Positions 47,741-57,034 are shown, numbered from the stretch's first letter. The stretch is DNA of 64,000 nt from Succinivibrio faecicola (GCF_019448115.1 NZ_JAGFNY010000004.1:22448-86447), one strand, 5' to 3'. Made by a program: numbers and translations. The notes: generated by a model not told the origin, from the sequence alone.

Positions 47741-48331
47741 ATGAAAATTGCTTATCTACATGGTTTTCAATCAAGCTCAAAGGCAAGAAAAGCCACAATA
47801 CTCAAAAACGAATTATCAAATCAGTATCCAAATATCGAATTTGTATCCTTGGATTTTCCTGACGATATACACAAAGCTGTAGATTTTCTTAAAGGCTTTG
47901 TAAAGAATGAAATAAAGAAAGGAACAGAACTTTATTTGGTTGGCAGCTCTATGGGAGGTTTTTTCTCTCTGGTTTTGCAAATTGAATTTGATTTAAAAAT
48001 TGCTCTTGTAAATCCTTGTATTTATCCATCTGAATTCTGTATTGAGCATTCACTTATAAATGTACTTCTTGAGAATTTTGATACACATGAAAAATTCAAA
48101 ATTACCAATGAAGATATTGAATATCTTAAAGAGCTTGAGCAGAGTATAAAAGAATATAATCCAAAGAAAACCTCAGTATATCTTCAGACAGGTGATGAGG
48201 TTCTAGATTACAAAAAGGCTAAGTTATTTTTCAAAGACGCATTCGTTAATATTGAAAGTGGTGGCTCTCACACATATGATAATTTTGAAAAATGCATCAA
48301 ACAGATTGTTGAATTTTTCAAAGAATATTAA
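47741..48331 (+). CDS. yqiA: YqiA-type alpha/beta-hydrolase esterase
   Basis: A 196-residue cytoplasmic esterase of the YqiA/UPF0227 family. It begins MKIAYLHGFQSSSKA and has the nucleophile elbow GSSMGG with Ser as the predicted nucleophile, plus GGSHTY near the end with the catalytic His. The physiological substrate is unknown. It abuts cpdA and belongs to the conserved nudF-cpdA-yqiA-parE block. Confidence 0.9.
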   Translation: MKIAYLHGFQSSSKARKATILKNELSNQYPNIEFVSLDFPDDIHKAVDFLKGFVKNEIKKGTELYLVGSSMGGFFSLVLQIEFDLKIALVNPCIYPSEFCIEHSLINVLLENFDTHEKFKITNEDIEYLKELEQSIKEYNPKKTSVYLQTGDEVLDYKKAKLFFKDAFVNIESGGSHTYDNFEKCIKQIVEFFKEY

Positions 48332-48394
48332 GCTTTTCTTTTTGCAAACTTGCTTTAGGTCTTCTGTCAAATTCCATTGTGAACTTTGTCTAAC

Positions 48395-48403
48395 TGATAA
48401 AAT
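48395..48403 (+). promoter_or_regulatory. Candidate extended -10 promoter of qseBC
   Basis: TGATAAAAT lies 68 bases before the qseB start. The -35 region is poor (TTGTGA 15 bases upstream). It has the same 9-mer as the nqr, rpsB and parE spacers. Confidence 0.4.
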
Positions 48404-48470
48404 AATGACCCTAAAACAATGCTAAGTAAACAAGATTAAAATAACCTAATACGTTTTTTCAGGGATTGAT

Positions 48471-49154
48471 ATGAGAATTTTAGTTGTAGAAGACGATGCT
48501 CAGATATCAAAAGGCATTGAAGCTGGTTTAAAGGCCAATGCTTATGCTGTAGACTGCATTTTTGATGGTAAAGATGCAAGATATCTTCCATGCGATGTAG
48601 ATTATGATTGTATTCTGCTAGATCTTGGTTTACCAGGTATTGATGGTGTTGAACTTTTAAAGACCTGGAGAAAGGAAGGCAACAAGACTCCTGTAATAAT
48701 CATTACGGCAAGAGATGGTCTTGACGATAGAGTTCAGGGCCTTGATATTGGTGCTGATGACTATGTTGTAAAGCCATTTGATCTTGTTGAGGTTCTTGCA
48801 AGAATTCGTGCAGTTACAAGACGATCGATTGTTAGCGAAGATGTTACAACACTTTCTAATGGAATACTGACACTTGATCCTCTGTCTCATGAGGTTTCTG
48901 TTAAAGAAGAAGATGGCTCTGTAAAGAATCATTCTTTAACATCACGTGAATATGCTTTGCTAGAAGCTCTGTTAAGAAGACCAGGTACTGTATTATCAAG
49001 AGAGAGCATTGAAGATAAGATCTATGCTTTTGGTGAAGAAGTTGAATCAAACGCAATTGAATTCATCATTCACAATATCAGAAAGAAGGTAGGCGCAGCA
49101 AATATTAAAAATGTTAGAGGTGTAGGTTGGAAAGTCGTCAAAGGAAATTCATAA
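48471..49154 (+). CDS. qseB: OmpR-family response regulator, QseB-like
   Basis: DNA-binding response regulator of 227 residues. The receiver domain has the acidic pocket EDD (7-9), phospho-acceptor Asp51 in ILLDLGLPG, the conserved Thr in ITARD and Lys in VVKPFD. The C-terminal winged helix includes LTSREYALLEALLRRPG and NAIEFIIHNIRKKVG. AGGGA precedes the ATG. Its place next to parE and yqiA matches the E. coli qseBC location, so I use that name, though the signal sensed here is not shown. Confidence 0.85.
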   Translation: MRILVVEDDAQISKGIEAGLKANAYAVDCIFDGKDARYLPCDVDYDCILLDLGLPGIDGVELLKTWRKEGNKTPVIIITARDGLDDRVQGLDIGADDYVVKPFDLVEVLARIRAVTRRSIVSEDVTTLSNGILTLDPLSHEVSVKEEDGSVKNHSLTSREYALLEALLRRPGTVLSRESIEDKIYAFGEEVESNAIEFIIHNIRKKVGAANIKNVRGVGWKVVKGNS

Positions 49155-50560
49155 GATCCTTACGCTTTAAACTTTGCCTGATACTGGTCATTATTGGTAT
49201 ATGCTTTACAGCATTTAGCTGTTATCGCTCATACAATAAGGCCATGTCTTCTTTTGGTGACTATGTTGATGAAGAGCTTGCTCAGATTTCAAGCGTAATC
49301 ATCAACTACAATGTTATTTTGCCTAAATCATGGCGTGGAAACACTGCTAAACGCAATGTTTTTACTGATTTAAACGGAAATATTCTTTTTTCTGAGAAAA
49401 AAGAAAAATCCAAGTCATTTCTGCCTATTCCCACATTAAATGACCTGTTTGATAAACATCAGGAAATTATAGTAGCTCCGCTTATTCCTCCTAAAGGCGA
49501 GGCTGTATATTTTCCTCCTAATGTAAAAGATGGCTTATATTCTGTTCTTATCAATGACAGAAGAGTAAGAGCGCTGGTTGCAACTAATCATTCAGGTATC
49601 AGATTTGTTGTAGCAAGACCATTTGATCTTATGGAAGCAATCGTAAGCAGAGCACTTTTGTCTTCCTTTGTTGAATTCTTACTACTGATTGCTCTTTATG
49701 TTCCAAGTGTAATTGTCTTTGTGAACATCATGTTTATTCCTGTAAACAGACTTGCAAAAGAGCTTAACTCAAGAAAAGAAAGTGATTTGACACCTGTTGA
49801 AAAGGACAAGTTACCATCTGAACTTGATGCTTTTATCGGTGCTATCAATAATCTTTTTGATAAAACCCATGGTGCATTGCAAAATGAGAGAAGGTTTATT
49901 GCAGATGCAGCTCATGAAATGAGAACTCCTCTTACTGCAATTTCTCTTCAGGCTCAGTCCCTGGATTTAAGTTTGATTCCTGCAGATGAAGCTGAAAAGA
50001 TAGAGCAGTTAAAACTTGCAATCAGCAGACAGAGAAAACTTACAAATGATCTGCTTGAGTACGCCCGTTCTCAATGTGGAAGAGAGTTAAAACTCGTTTC
50101 TTTTGATCTTAAGTCACTGTTTATCGAGGTCATCGATGAAATTGGTTATATTGCAGATGAAAAGGACATTGATTTAGGTCTTGTTGGAAATTGCTCTTTA
50201 ACTTTATATACAGATAGAAGCAAATTAAAACAGATCATCTTAAATCTTGTAAGTAATGCACTTAAATATACTCCTAACGGCGGTGTGTGCGATATTCTTT
50301 GTGAAAAGAGTGGAACTGTAGTTTCAATTATCATTAAGGATAGCGGACCTGGAATCAGCGAAAAGAGTCTGAATAAGGTATTCAATGCCTTTTACAGAAT
50401 CGGTGGTGATACGGCAAAGATAGAAGGAACTGGTCTTGGTCTTGCGATTGTAAAATCACTATGCGATGAGATATCAGCAACCATCAAGCTTAAAAATCAG
50501 CACAACAGCGGTCTTATGGCAACTGTAAGTCTATGTCAGTATTACAAGACATATGATTAA
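49127..50560 (+). CDS. qseC: Sensor histidine kinase, QseC-like
   Basis: Inner-membrane kinase of 477 residues. It has two transmembrane helices (about 14-32 and 178-204) framing a periplasmic domain, a short HAMP-like linker, and a HisKA domain with His263 in AAHEMRTPLTA. The HATPase_c domain has an N-box-like NLVSNALKY, DSGPGIS and GTGLGLAIVKSL. I see no start codon after the qseB stop before the first helix. The TTG at 49127 overlaps qseB by 28 bases with GGTGTAGG just upstream, so the start is plausible but not certain. Confidence 0.85.
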   Translation: MESRQRKFIRSLRFKLCLILVIIGICFTAFSCYRSYNKAMSSFGDYVDEELAQISSVIINYNVILPKSWRGNTAKRNVFTDLNGNILFSEKKEKSKSFLPIPTLNDLFDKHQEIIVAPLIPPKGEAVYFPPNVKDGLYSVLINDRRVRALVATNHSGIRFVVARPFDLMEAIVSRALLSSFVEFLLLIALYVPSVIVFVNIMFIPVNRLAKELNSRKESDLTPVEKDKLPSELDAFIGAINNLFDKTHGALQNERRFIADAAHEMRTPLTAISLQAQSLDLSLIPADEAEKIEQLKLAISRQRKLTNDLLEYARSQCGRELKLVSFDLKSLFIEVIDEIGYIADEKDIDLGLVGNCSLTLYTDRSKLKQIILNLVSNALKYTPNGGVCDILCEKSGTVVSIIIKDSGPGISEKSLNKVFNAFYRIGGDTAKIEGTGLGLAIVKSLCDEISATIKLKNQHNSGLMATVSLCQYYKTYD

Positions 50561-50630
50561 TAGTTCAAATAATCAGCTCTTTATTTTTTTTTCATTTTGA
50601 ATATATGCACTTATCTAACTATTTTTATAG

Positions 50631-50639
50631 TGATAAAAT
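50631..50639 (+). promoter_or_regulatory. Candidate extended -10 promoter upstream of parE
   Basis: TGATAAAAT, with TAAAAT at 50634-50639, lies 173 bases before parE in a 251-base AT-rich spacer. The long distance leaves open a second promoter nearer the gene. Confidence 0.35.
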
Positions 50640-50811
50640 GAAAAAATAGAAGCTGATTTTATATTTTTCTTATTCTAAAAGCTTCAATACGACACTAGTC
50701 AAAATATAATCAATATTGATAACATTTATAACTTCATTGCTTTGCAATAAACTCAATTGTGTCTTATTCTTTTTTAAGACAATTAATTCATAAAAACAAG
50801 ATAATCAAAGT

Positions 50812-52725
50812 ATGGCCACAAACGAAAACGAATATTCCGGCAATGTTATTGAGGTTCTCAAGGGACTTGAACCTGTAAGACGCCGTCCAGGTATGTATAC
50901 AGATACTCAGAATCCAAATCATCTGGGTATGGAGGTAATTGATAACAGCGTTGATGAGGCAGTTGCAGGATATGCTACTGTGATAGATGTTGTTCTGTTT
51001 GAAGATCAGTCACTTATGGTAACTGATAACGGCCGAGGCATGCCTGTAGATATTCATCCAACAGAGAAGATCCCAGCTATTGAGCTTATTCTTACAAAGC
51101 TTCATGCCGGTGGCAAATTTGATTCTAAGGCCTATAAATTCTCAGGCGGTCTTCATGGAGTTGGCGTATCTGTTGTTAATGCTCTTTCTAAAAAGCTTGT
51201 AGCAACTGTAAAGAGAAACGGAATTGTCTATGAAATAGAATATGCAAATGGCAATAAGGTTCGTGAGCTGTCAGAGATTGGCACGTGTCTTAAAAAAGAG
51301 ACTGGTACATCTGTTCACTTCTGGCCTGATGATCCATACTTTGATGATGTAAAGTTTGATGTTTCACTGCTAAAGCATCTGTTAAAGGCAAAGGCTGTAT
51401 TATGTAAAGGTCTTACAATCAATTTTGAGGACAGAGTGCATGATACAAAGGAAAGCTGGTCTTATTCTGGTAATCTTACTAACTATCTTACAAATTCTGT
51501 AGGTGGCCGTGTTGTTGAGCCTAATCCTCCTTTCTCTGGTGAGGTTATAAATGAGGATGAGGAAGTTGAATGGGCTGTATGCTGGGAGCTTGAAGCTGGT
51601 GCCCGCACAATCGGTGAATCCTTTGTAAACTTGATTCCTACTTTTGATGGCGGTACTCATGTAAATGGTTTTAGAGCAGGTCTTACTGGTGCGATAAAGG
51701 AATTTTGTGAGTTGCACAATCTTCTGCCTAGAAATTTAAAACTTGTTGCAGACGACGTATGGAATCACTGTTCTTTTGTTCTGTCACTGAAGATGCGTGA
51801 TCCTCAGTTTGCAGGTCAGACAAAAGAGAAACTCTCCTCAAGACATATTGCCTCAATTATTGAAGGCATTATTTATGACAGATTCTCCTTATGGCTTAAT
51901 TCAAATGTTGAAGTTGCAACTGTAATTGCCAATCTTATTATTGATTCAGCTAAAAGCAGAGAATCTCAGGCAAAAGTTATAGACAGAAAGAAAGTAAGTA
52001 AAGGTCCTGCACTTCCAGGAAAACTATCTGACTGTACATCAACAGATCCAAGTCGTGCTGAACTGTTCTTAGTAGAGGGTGATTCTGCTGGTGGTTCTGC
52101 AAGACAGGCTAGAGATTCAAGCTATCAGGCAATTCTTCCTTTAAGAGGTAAAATTCTTAATACCTGGGAGGTTAATGCTCAAAAAGCTCTTGAATCAGAA
52201 GCTATCAGATCAATATCAATTGCAATCGGTGTTGAGCCTGATTCAGATTCATTAGATGGTCTTCGCTACGACAAGATCTGTATTCTAGCTGATGCGGACT
52301 CTGACGGTCTGCACATAGGTACCTTATTGTGCGCTCTTTTTGTTAAGCACTTCACAAGACTTGTAAGAGAAGGTCATGTTTATGTGGCATGTCCTCCACT
52401 ATTTAGAATTGATTGTCCTAAAATTAAAGAGTATGCCCTTGATGAAGCTGAACTTGAAAGCAAGAAAAAAGCTCTTATAAGAAAGGGTATAAAAGCTGAA
52501 AATATCGTAGTACAGCGATTCAAAGGTCTAGGTGAGATGGATCCTGCTCAGTTAAGAGAGACAACTATTGATCCAAACTCTAGACGCCTTATGAAGTTAA
52601 CATTAACTACAGAGTCTGATGATAATACCTTTGCTCTTCTTGACATGCTTTTCTCTAAGAGCAGAGCAGAAGATAGACGTCAGTGGCTTGAAGAAAACGG
52701 TGATAAGGCTGATATGCTTGATTAG
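50812..52725 (+). CDS. parE: DNA topoisomerase IV subunit B
   Basis: ATPase subunit of topoisomerase IV, which decatenates daughter chromosomes. The 637-residue product follows ParE rather than GyrB: GLEPVRRRPGMYTDTQNPNH, EVIDNSVDEA (ATP-binding Asn), SGGLHGVGVSVVNALS, the TOPRIM motifs EGDSAGGSA and ILADADSDGLHI, and QRFKGLGEMDPAQLRETT, ending SEDRRQWLEENGD-like. It lacks the longer GyrB insert. parC is not adjacent; flhB follows by 7 bases. Confidence 0.96.
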   Translation: MATNENEYSGNVIEVLKGLEPVRRRPGMYTDTQNPNHLGMEVIDNSVDEAVAGYATVIDVVLFEDQSLMVTDNGRGMPVDIHPTEKIPAIELILTKLHAGGKFDSKAYKFSGGLHGVGVSVVNALSKKLVATVKRNGIVYEIEYANGNKVRELSEIGTCLKKETGTSVHFWPDDPYFDDVKFDVSLLKHLLKAKAVLCKGLTINFEDRVHDTKESWSYSGNLTNYLTNSVGGRVVEPNPPFSGEVINEDEEVEWAVCWELEAGARTIGESFVNLIPTFDGGTHVNGFRAGLTGAIKEFCELHNLLPRNLKLVADDVWNHCSFVLSLKMRDPQFAGQTKEKLSSRHIASIIEGIIYDRFSLWLNSNVEVATVIANLIIDSAKSRESQAKVIDRKKVSKGPALPGKLSDCTSTDPSRAELFLVEGDSAGGSARQARDSSYQAILPLRGKILNTWEVNAQKALESEAIRSISIAIGVEPDSDSLDGLRYDKICILADADSDGLHIGTLLCALFVKHFTRLVREGHVYVACPPLFRIDCPKIKEYALDEAELESKKKALIRKGIKAENIVVQRFKGLGEMDPAQLRETTIDPNSRRLMKLTLTTESDDNTFALLDMLFSKSRAEDRRQWLEENGDKADMLD

Positions 52726-52732
52726 GTAGCTT

Positions 52733-53860
52733 ATGGCTGATAACGACGACAAGACAGAACAACCGACTGGTAAAAAAATTTCAGATGCCAGAAATAAAGG
52801 TCAGGTACCAAGATCAAAAGAAGCTGGTACTTTCTTTGTTCTGATAGGTGGTGTTCTGTCTATATGGGCCTTTTCCTCTTTATTAGGATCAGGCCTTCGT
52901 CAGATTATCATGAACAGCTTTTCCTTAACTCGAGATCAGATTTATTCAGTTGATGAATTCAGACGAATATTTGTACAGAATATTCTGTCTATTGGCATAC
53001 CAATTATTGGAATCGCACTCTGTGTTTTTGTGCTTGCAATCATAGGAAATATCATGATTGGCGGGTACAACTTTTCAAAAGAAGCATTAAAGCCTAAATT
53101 CAACAAGTTAAATCCTGTTACAGGCATCGGCAGAATCTTTTCATTAAATTCAATTATTGAACTTGTTAAGGGCATATTCAAAGTAGTATTTATTGCATCT
53201 TTTTGTTATTTTGCACTTTCAGGCAGAATTCATGAGGTAATGGGGCTGTCTTATATTGATCCACATGCTGGAATAAAAAGAGCAATTTCACTTCTGTTTC
53301 AGTTTATGGTTATCGTTGTATGCGCGATGATACCTATAATCATGATAGATGTTCCTTATCAGAAATGGCATTACTTAAAGCAGCTTCGAATGAGTAAGCA
53401 GGAAGTTAAGGACGAATATAAGGATACAGAAGGTAATCCTCAGATTAAAGGAAAAATCAAGCAGCTGCAGTTCCAAATGGCTGCAAGACGAATGATGCAG
53501 GATGTTCCTACTGCTGACGTTGTGGTTACCAACCCAACTCACTTTGCTGTCGCCATAAAATATGATCCTGATGGAGAAACCGCTCCTTTGGTTGTTGCAA
53601 AAGGAGTAGATGAGATTGCAGAAAAGATAAAGGAAATTGCTCGAGAAAGTGACGTTCCTGTGATCCCTATCCCGCCTCTTGCACGATCTTTGTACTATAC
53701 AACAGATTTGAACAAGGAGATTCCAAGAGGTTTATTTAAAGCCGTAGCATCTTTGCTGGCATGGGTTATGGGTATGAAAGCCTTTAAGGAAGGTAAAACC
53801 AATCAGCGTCCTCGCGATCTTGATAAAAATTTACCGATTCCTGAAGAATTAAGGTTTTAA
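52733..53860 (+). CDS. flhB: Flagellar export apparatus protein FlhB
   Basis: Inner-membrane switch protein of the flagellar type III secretion system, controlling the change from rod/hook to filament export. The 375-residue product begins with the typical DDKTEQPTGKKISDARNKGQVPRSKE, has four hydrophobic segments (about 33-53, 88-110, 145-165, 185-205) and carries the self-cleavage site NPTH (267-270). The flagellar context (polar, motile) rather than an injectisome is suggested by sequence. It is alone: flhA, flhF and fli genes are absent from the window, and it lies 7 bases after parE. Confidence 0.93.
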   Translation: MADNDDKTEQPTGKKISDARNKGQVPRSKEAGTFFVLIGGVLSIWAFSSLLGSGLRQIIMNSFSLTRDQIYSVDEFRRIFVQNILSIGIPIIGIALCVFVLAIIGNIMIGGYNFSKEALKPKFNKLNPVTGIGRIFSLNSIIELVKGIFKVVFIASFCYFALSGRIHEVMGLSYIDPHAGIKRAISLLFQFMVIVVCAMIPIIMIDVPYQKWHYLKQLRMSKQEVKDEYKDTEGNPQIKGKIKQLQFQMAARRMMQDVPTADVVVTNPTHFAVAIKYDPDGETAPLVVAKGVDEIAEKIKEIARESDVPVIPIPPLARSLYYTTDLNKEIPRGLFKAVASLLAWVMGMKAFKEGKTNQRPRDLDKNLPIPEELRF

Positions 53861-53868
53861 TTTTTTTT
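53847..53868 (+). terminator. Weak AT-stem terminator at the flhB end
   Basis: AATTAA (53847-53852) pairs with TTAATT (53857-53862) around GGTT, with the flhB stop inside the right arm, followed by TTTTTT. The stem has no GC pair, so efficiency is probably low. Confidence 0.3.
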
Positions 53869-53962
53869 AAAAATAGTGTAATATGTGATCTAATTCTGAT
53901 TTGAGTTTGCAATAAACTTGTCATAATCAGGGTTATAAGGGTGTTAATGAGGAAATTTTTAT

Positions 53963-56479
53963 ATGGTAACTAAAAGTACCCCTAAAAAAACTACAACTCA
54001 AAGCAATGCTGTAAAGGCTGCACCAGCTGCAGATTACAAGCAGAGCGTTGCAAAATTCAAAGATTCAGTTCTTAATCACTTACGTACCACTATTGGTACA
54101 TCTCCTGCAAAGGCAAGCAAGCTTGCTTGGTGGCAGGCTGTAGTTGCAGCTGCTAATGAGGATATCTTCGGCAGATTGACTGATACTCAGGAAACTCATG
54201 CTAAGAATGATACTCGCGCAGTTCACTACTTATCGGCAGAATTCTTAATGGGTAGATTAACTATCAATAATCTAACCAATCTTGAAAAATTTGATATCGC
54301 ACGTGATGCCTTAAAAGAGTTAGGCTTAGATATCAACGAAGTTTGTGAAGAAGAGCCAGATATGGCTTTAGGTAATGGTGGTTTAGGCCGTTTAGCTGCA
54401 TGTTTCATGGATTCTCTTGCAACTTGCAAGTATCCATGTGTAGGTTACGGTATCCACTATGAGAACGGCTTATTCCGTCAGGAAATCCGTGGTGGTAAGC
54501 AGGTTGAGCGTCCAGATTCATGGCGTGAATACGGTTCACCACTTGAGGTTTGCCGTCCAGAATCAATTCAGAACGTACCACTAGGTGGTTATGTTGACAA
54601 GCAGACTGCTCCAGATGGTTCTGTAAGCTCTGTTTGGCATCCTGCTACAATCATCAAGGGTGTGCCTTGGGATATTCCTGTAGTTGGCTACCGTGGTTCA
54701 TCAGTTGCAATTCTCCGTTTATGGGAATCTCGTTCAACTGAGCAGTTCAACTGGGATGTATTCAATGCTGGTGGTTATGTTGATGCACAGGCTGAAAAGT
54801 CACTTGCAGAGACTGTGTCTAAGGTTCTATATCCTAACGATTCAACTGAAGCTGGTAAGGAATTACGTTTAACTCAGCAGTACTTCTTCTGCGCATGTTC
54901 ATTACGTGATATTTTACGTCGTTACAACCGTACTCATCACCATGACTACTCAGAGTTTGCAAAGAAGATCGTTATCCAGTTAAACGATACTCATCCAACA
55001 ATTGCAATTCCTGAGTTAATGAGACTTCTTATCGATGAGGAAGGCTTATCATTTGACGCAGCATGGGATATTGCTCAGAAGTCATTCAACTACACCAACC
55101 ACACTCTGCTTCCAGAAGCATTAGAGAAGTGGCCTGTATACATCTTCGAGAAGTTATTACCACGTCACTTAGAGATCATCTATGAGATCAACTATCACTT
55201 CTTAAACGATGTTGTTGAGAAGAAGTGGCCTGGCAACAACGATATCAAGGCTAAGCTTTCAATTATCGAAGAAGGCGAGTGCCGTAAGGTTCGTATGGCT
55301 AACCTATGTGTTATTACATCAGGTAAGGTTAACGGCGTTGCTAAGATTCACTCTAAGCTTGTTAAGGAAGACCTATTCCCAGAGTATGCTGAGTTATGGC
55401 CAAACAAGTTCTGCAACGTTACAAACGGTGTTACCCCACGTCGTTGGTTATTAGCATGTAACCCAGGTTTAGCAAACATCTACAATGAGGTTTCAGGTAA
55501 GGATTGGCCTCTAAACTTAGATGAGTGCGAAAAGTTAAAGAAGTTTGCTGATAACAAGGATTATCAGGACCGCTTCATGAAGGTTAAGCACGACAACAAG
55601 GTTGTTTTAGCCAAGACCATCAAGGAGTTAGTAGGTGTTGATGTTGATCCTAACGCAATGTTTGACGTTCAAGTAAAGCGTCTTCACGAGTACAAGAGAC
55701 AGCACTTAAATCTGCTTTACATCTTATCTCTATATAAGAGCTTATTAGAGAATCCTGATATGGATATTCCTGCACAGGTATTCATCTTCGGTGCTAAGGC
55801 TGCTCCTGCATACACACTTGCTAAGGACATCATCTATGCTATCAACGCTGTTGGTGACAAGATTAACAACGACTTACGCATCAAGGGTAAGTTAAAGGTT
55901 GTATTCTTACCTAACTACCGCGTAAGCTTAGCTGAGAAGATCATTCCAGCTGCTGATATCTCAGAGCAGATTTCAACTGCAGGTTATGAGGCTTCAGGTA
56001 CTTCTAACATGAAGTTTGCAATGAACGGTGCTTTAACATTAGGTACTATGGACGGTGCAAACATCGAAATCGTTGAGAAGGCTGGTATTGAGAACAACAT
56101 CATCTTCGGTTTATCTGTAGAAGAAGTTCAGTCACTAAAGGCAAACGGCTACAACTCATGGGATTACTACAACTCTAACTCAGAGCTTAAGTCAATCCTT
56201 GATTGGTTAGATACCGATTACTTCACACCAGGTCAGCCAGGTGTATTATCATCAATCAAGCGCTCATTGTTAGACAATGGCGATCCATTCTTAGTATTAG
56301 CAGACTTTGCTTCTTACAAGGATGCTCACCAGAGAGCTCAGGCTATGTTCAAGGACAAGCAGCGTTGGGCTAAGGCAGCTATGATTAACTCTGCTACAAT
56401 GGGTATCTTCAGCTCTGACAGATCAATGCACGACTATGCTCGTGATATTTGGAACTTACAGAGCAAGAATGTTGACTAA
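53963..56479 (+). CDS. glgP: Glycogen/maltodextrin phosphorylase
   Basis: Pyridoxal-phosphate glucan phosphorylase (GT35) that releases glucose 1-phosphate from alpha-1,4-glucans. It has 838 residues with the EDxALGNGGLGRLAACF-like EEPDMALGNGGLGRLA, the glucan-site QLNDTHPTIAIPELM, and EASGTSNMKFAMNGALTLG with PLP-Lys684. The first ~35 residues (Lys, Thr, Ala-rich) are an extension without homology that I recognise. GAGGAA precedes the ATG. Codon bias equals that of rpsB and nqr, so strong expression is likely. Sequence does not decide glycogen versus maltodextrin preference, and no malQ or glg gene is adjacent. Confidence 0.95.
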   Translation: MVTKSTPKKTTTQSNAVKAAPAADYKQSVAKFKDSVLNHLRTTIGTSPAKASKLAWWQAVVAAANEDIFGRLTDTQETHAKNDTRAVHYLSAEFLMGRLTINNLTNLEKFDIARDALKELGLDINEVCEEEPDMALGNGGLGRLAACFMDSLATCKYPCVGYGIHYENGLFRQEIRGGKQVERPDSWREYGSPLEVCRPESIQNVPLGGYVDKQTAPDGSVSSVWHPATIIKGVPWDIPVVGYRGSSVAILRLWESRSTEQFNWDVFNAGGYVDAQAEKSLAETVSKVLYPNDSTEAGKELRLTQQYFFCACSLRDILRRYNRTHHHDYSEFAKKIVIQLNDTHPTIAIPELMRLLIDEEGLSFDAAWDIAQKSFNYTNHTLLPEALEKWPVYIFEKLLPRHLEIIYEINYHFLNDVVEKKWPGNNDIKAKLSIIEEGECRKVRMANLCVITSGKVNGVAKIHSKLVKEDLFPEYAELWPNKFCNVTNGVTPRRWLLACNPGLANIYNEVSGKDWPLNLDECEKLKKFADNKDYQDRFMKVKHDNKVVLAKTIKELVGVDVDPNAMFDVQVKRLHEYKRQHLNLLYILSLYKSLLENPDMDIPAQVFIFGAKAAPAYTLAKDIIYAINAVGDKINNDLRIKGKLKVVFLPNYRVSLAEKIIPAADISEQISTAGYEASGTSNMKFAMNGALTLGTMDGANIEIVEKAGIENNIIFGLSVEEVQSLKANGYNSWDYYNSNSELKSILDWLDTDYFTPGQPGVLSSIKRSLLDNGDPFLVLADFASYKDAHQRAQAMFKDKQRWAKAAMINSATMGIFSSDRSMHDYARDIWNLQSKNVD

Positions 56480-56501
56480 TTCATAGTTAGTTAAGTTTAA
56501 T

Positions 56502-56538
56502 AAATCCCCTGAATTAAAGTTTAGGGGATTTTTTTTGC
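56502..56538 (+). terminator. Rho-independent terminator of glgP
   Basis: A 12-bp stem (56502-56513 with 56520-56531, one G-T pair, core ATCCCCT/AGGGGAT) followed by an uninterrupted T-tract. It lies 22 bases after the glgP stop. Confidence 0.85.
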
Positions 56539-56654
56539 CTATAAGTATTTAATAAATAAAATACCTTGATATGCAGGTTAGCAATAAGTATATATTCACG
56601 CATAGGCAATGCTGTTGTGTGTAGTTTAAATTCAAAACAAAATCAAATAATAGT

Positions 56655-57034
56655 ATGAATCCTGTTATTGATCGCATGATTGATAAGTATGAGATTGTGA
56701 AATTAACTTATGAAGAAAAACATCTAGTTGTTGAAGATCATAAAAGGTTCGGAACAGCATATACTTGTAGGGCATTAGGAATTTCAAGAAATTTGTGTTG
56801 TACAGACTTATGTCTATAGGTGAGTGGATTTATATGGCTTTGGAATGGTAATTATTAATGATAGATCTAATGACGAATTGAGATGGCATTAACAGCAATT
56901 AAAGTTATAAAAATTGGTACAACGCTGACAGAGTTTGTAAAAAGTTAAAAGACCTGTCTCCAATTAATTTCTGGAAACAAGCCTTAAAATCAGTTAGCAT
57001 GACCTGGAAACTTAAGTGATCAACTTTCTGGTCA
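56655..57034 (+). pseudogene. Decayed IS3-family transposase (OrfB) with end repeat
   Basis: A 54-codon frame (56655-56819) resembles the helix-turn-helix start of an IS3 OrfB (GTAYTCRALGISRN) but stops early. In another frame, 56906-57019 encodes a C-terminal-like piece, YNADRVCKKLKDLSPINF, recalling the usual NNKRIxxKLKGLSPxxYR end of such transposases. The DDE catalytic core between them is missing. A hyphenated palindrome, TGACC...GGTCA (57000-57034), overlaps the end and may be the terminal repeat. No matching left end is visible at 56540-56654. The remaining spacer up to 57074 shows no gene. Confidence 0.65.

Noticed and set aside
51400..51717. 105-codon minus-strand frame inside parE
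   Set aside because: Shadow of a well-supported gene, with no ribosome site and no family features.
50812..52725. gyrB instead of parE
   Set aside because: Sequence runs (TDTQNPNH, ILNTWEVNAQKAL, length 637) and the yqiA/qseBC context fit ParE; the GyrB-specific insert is absent.
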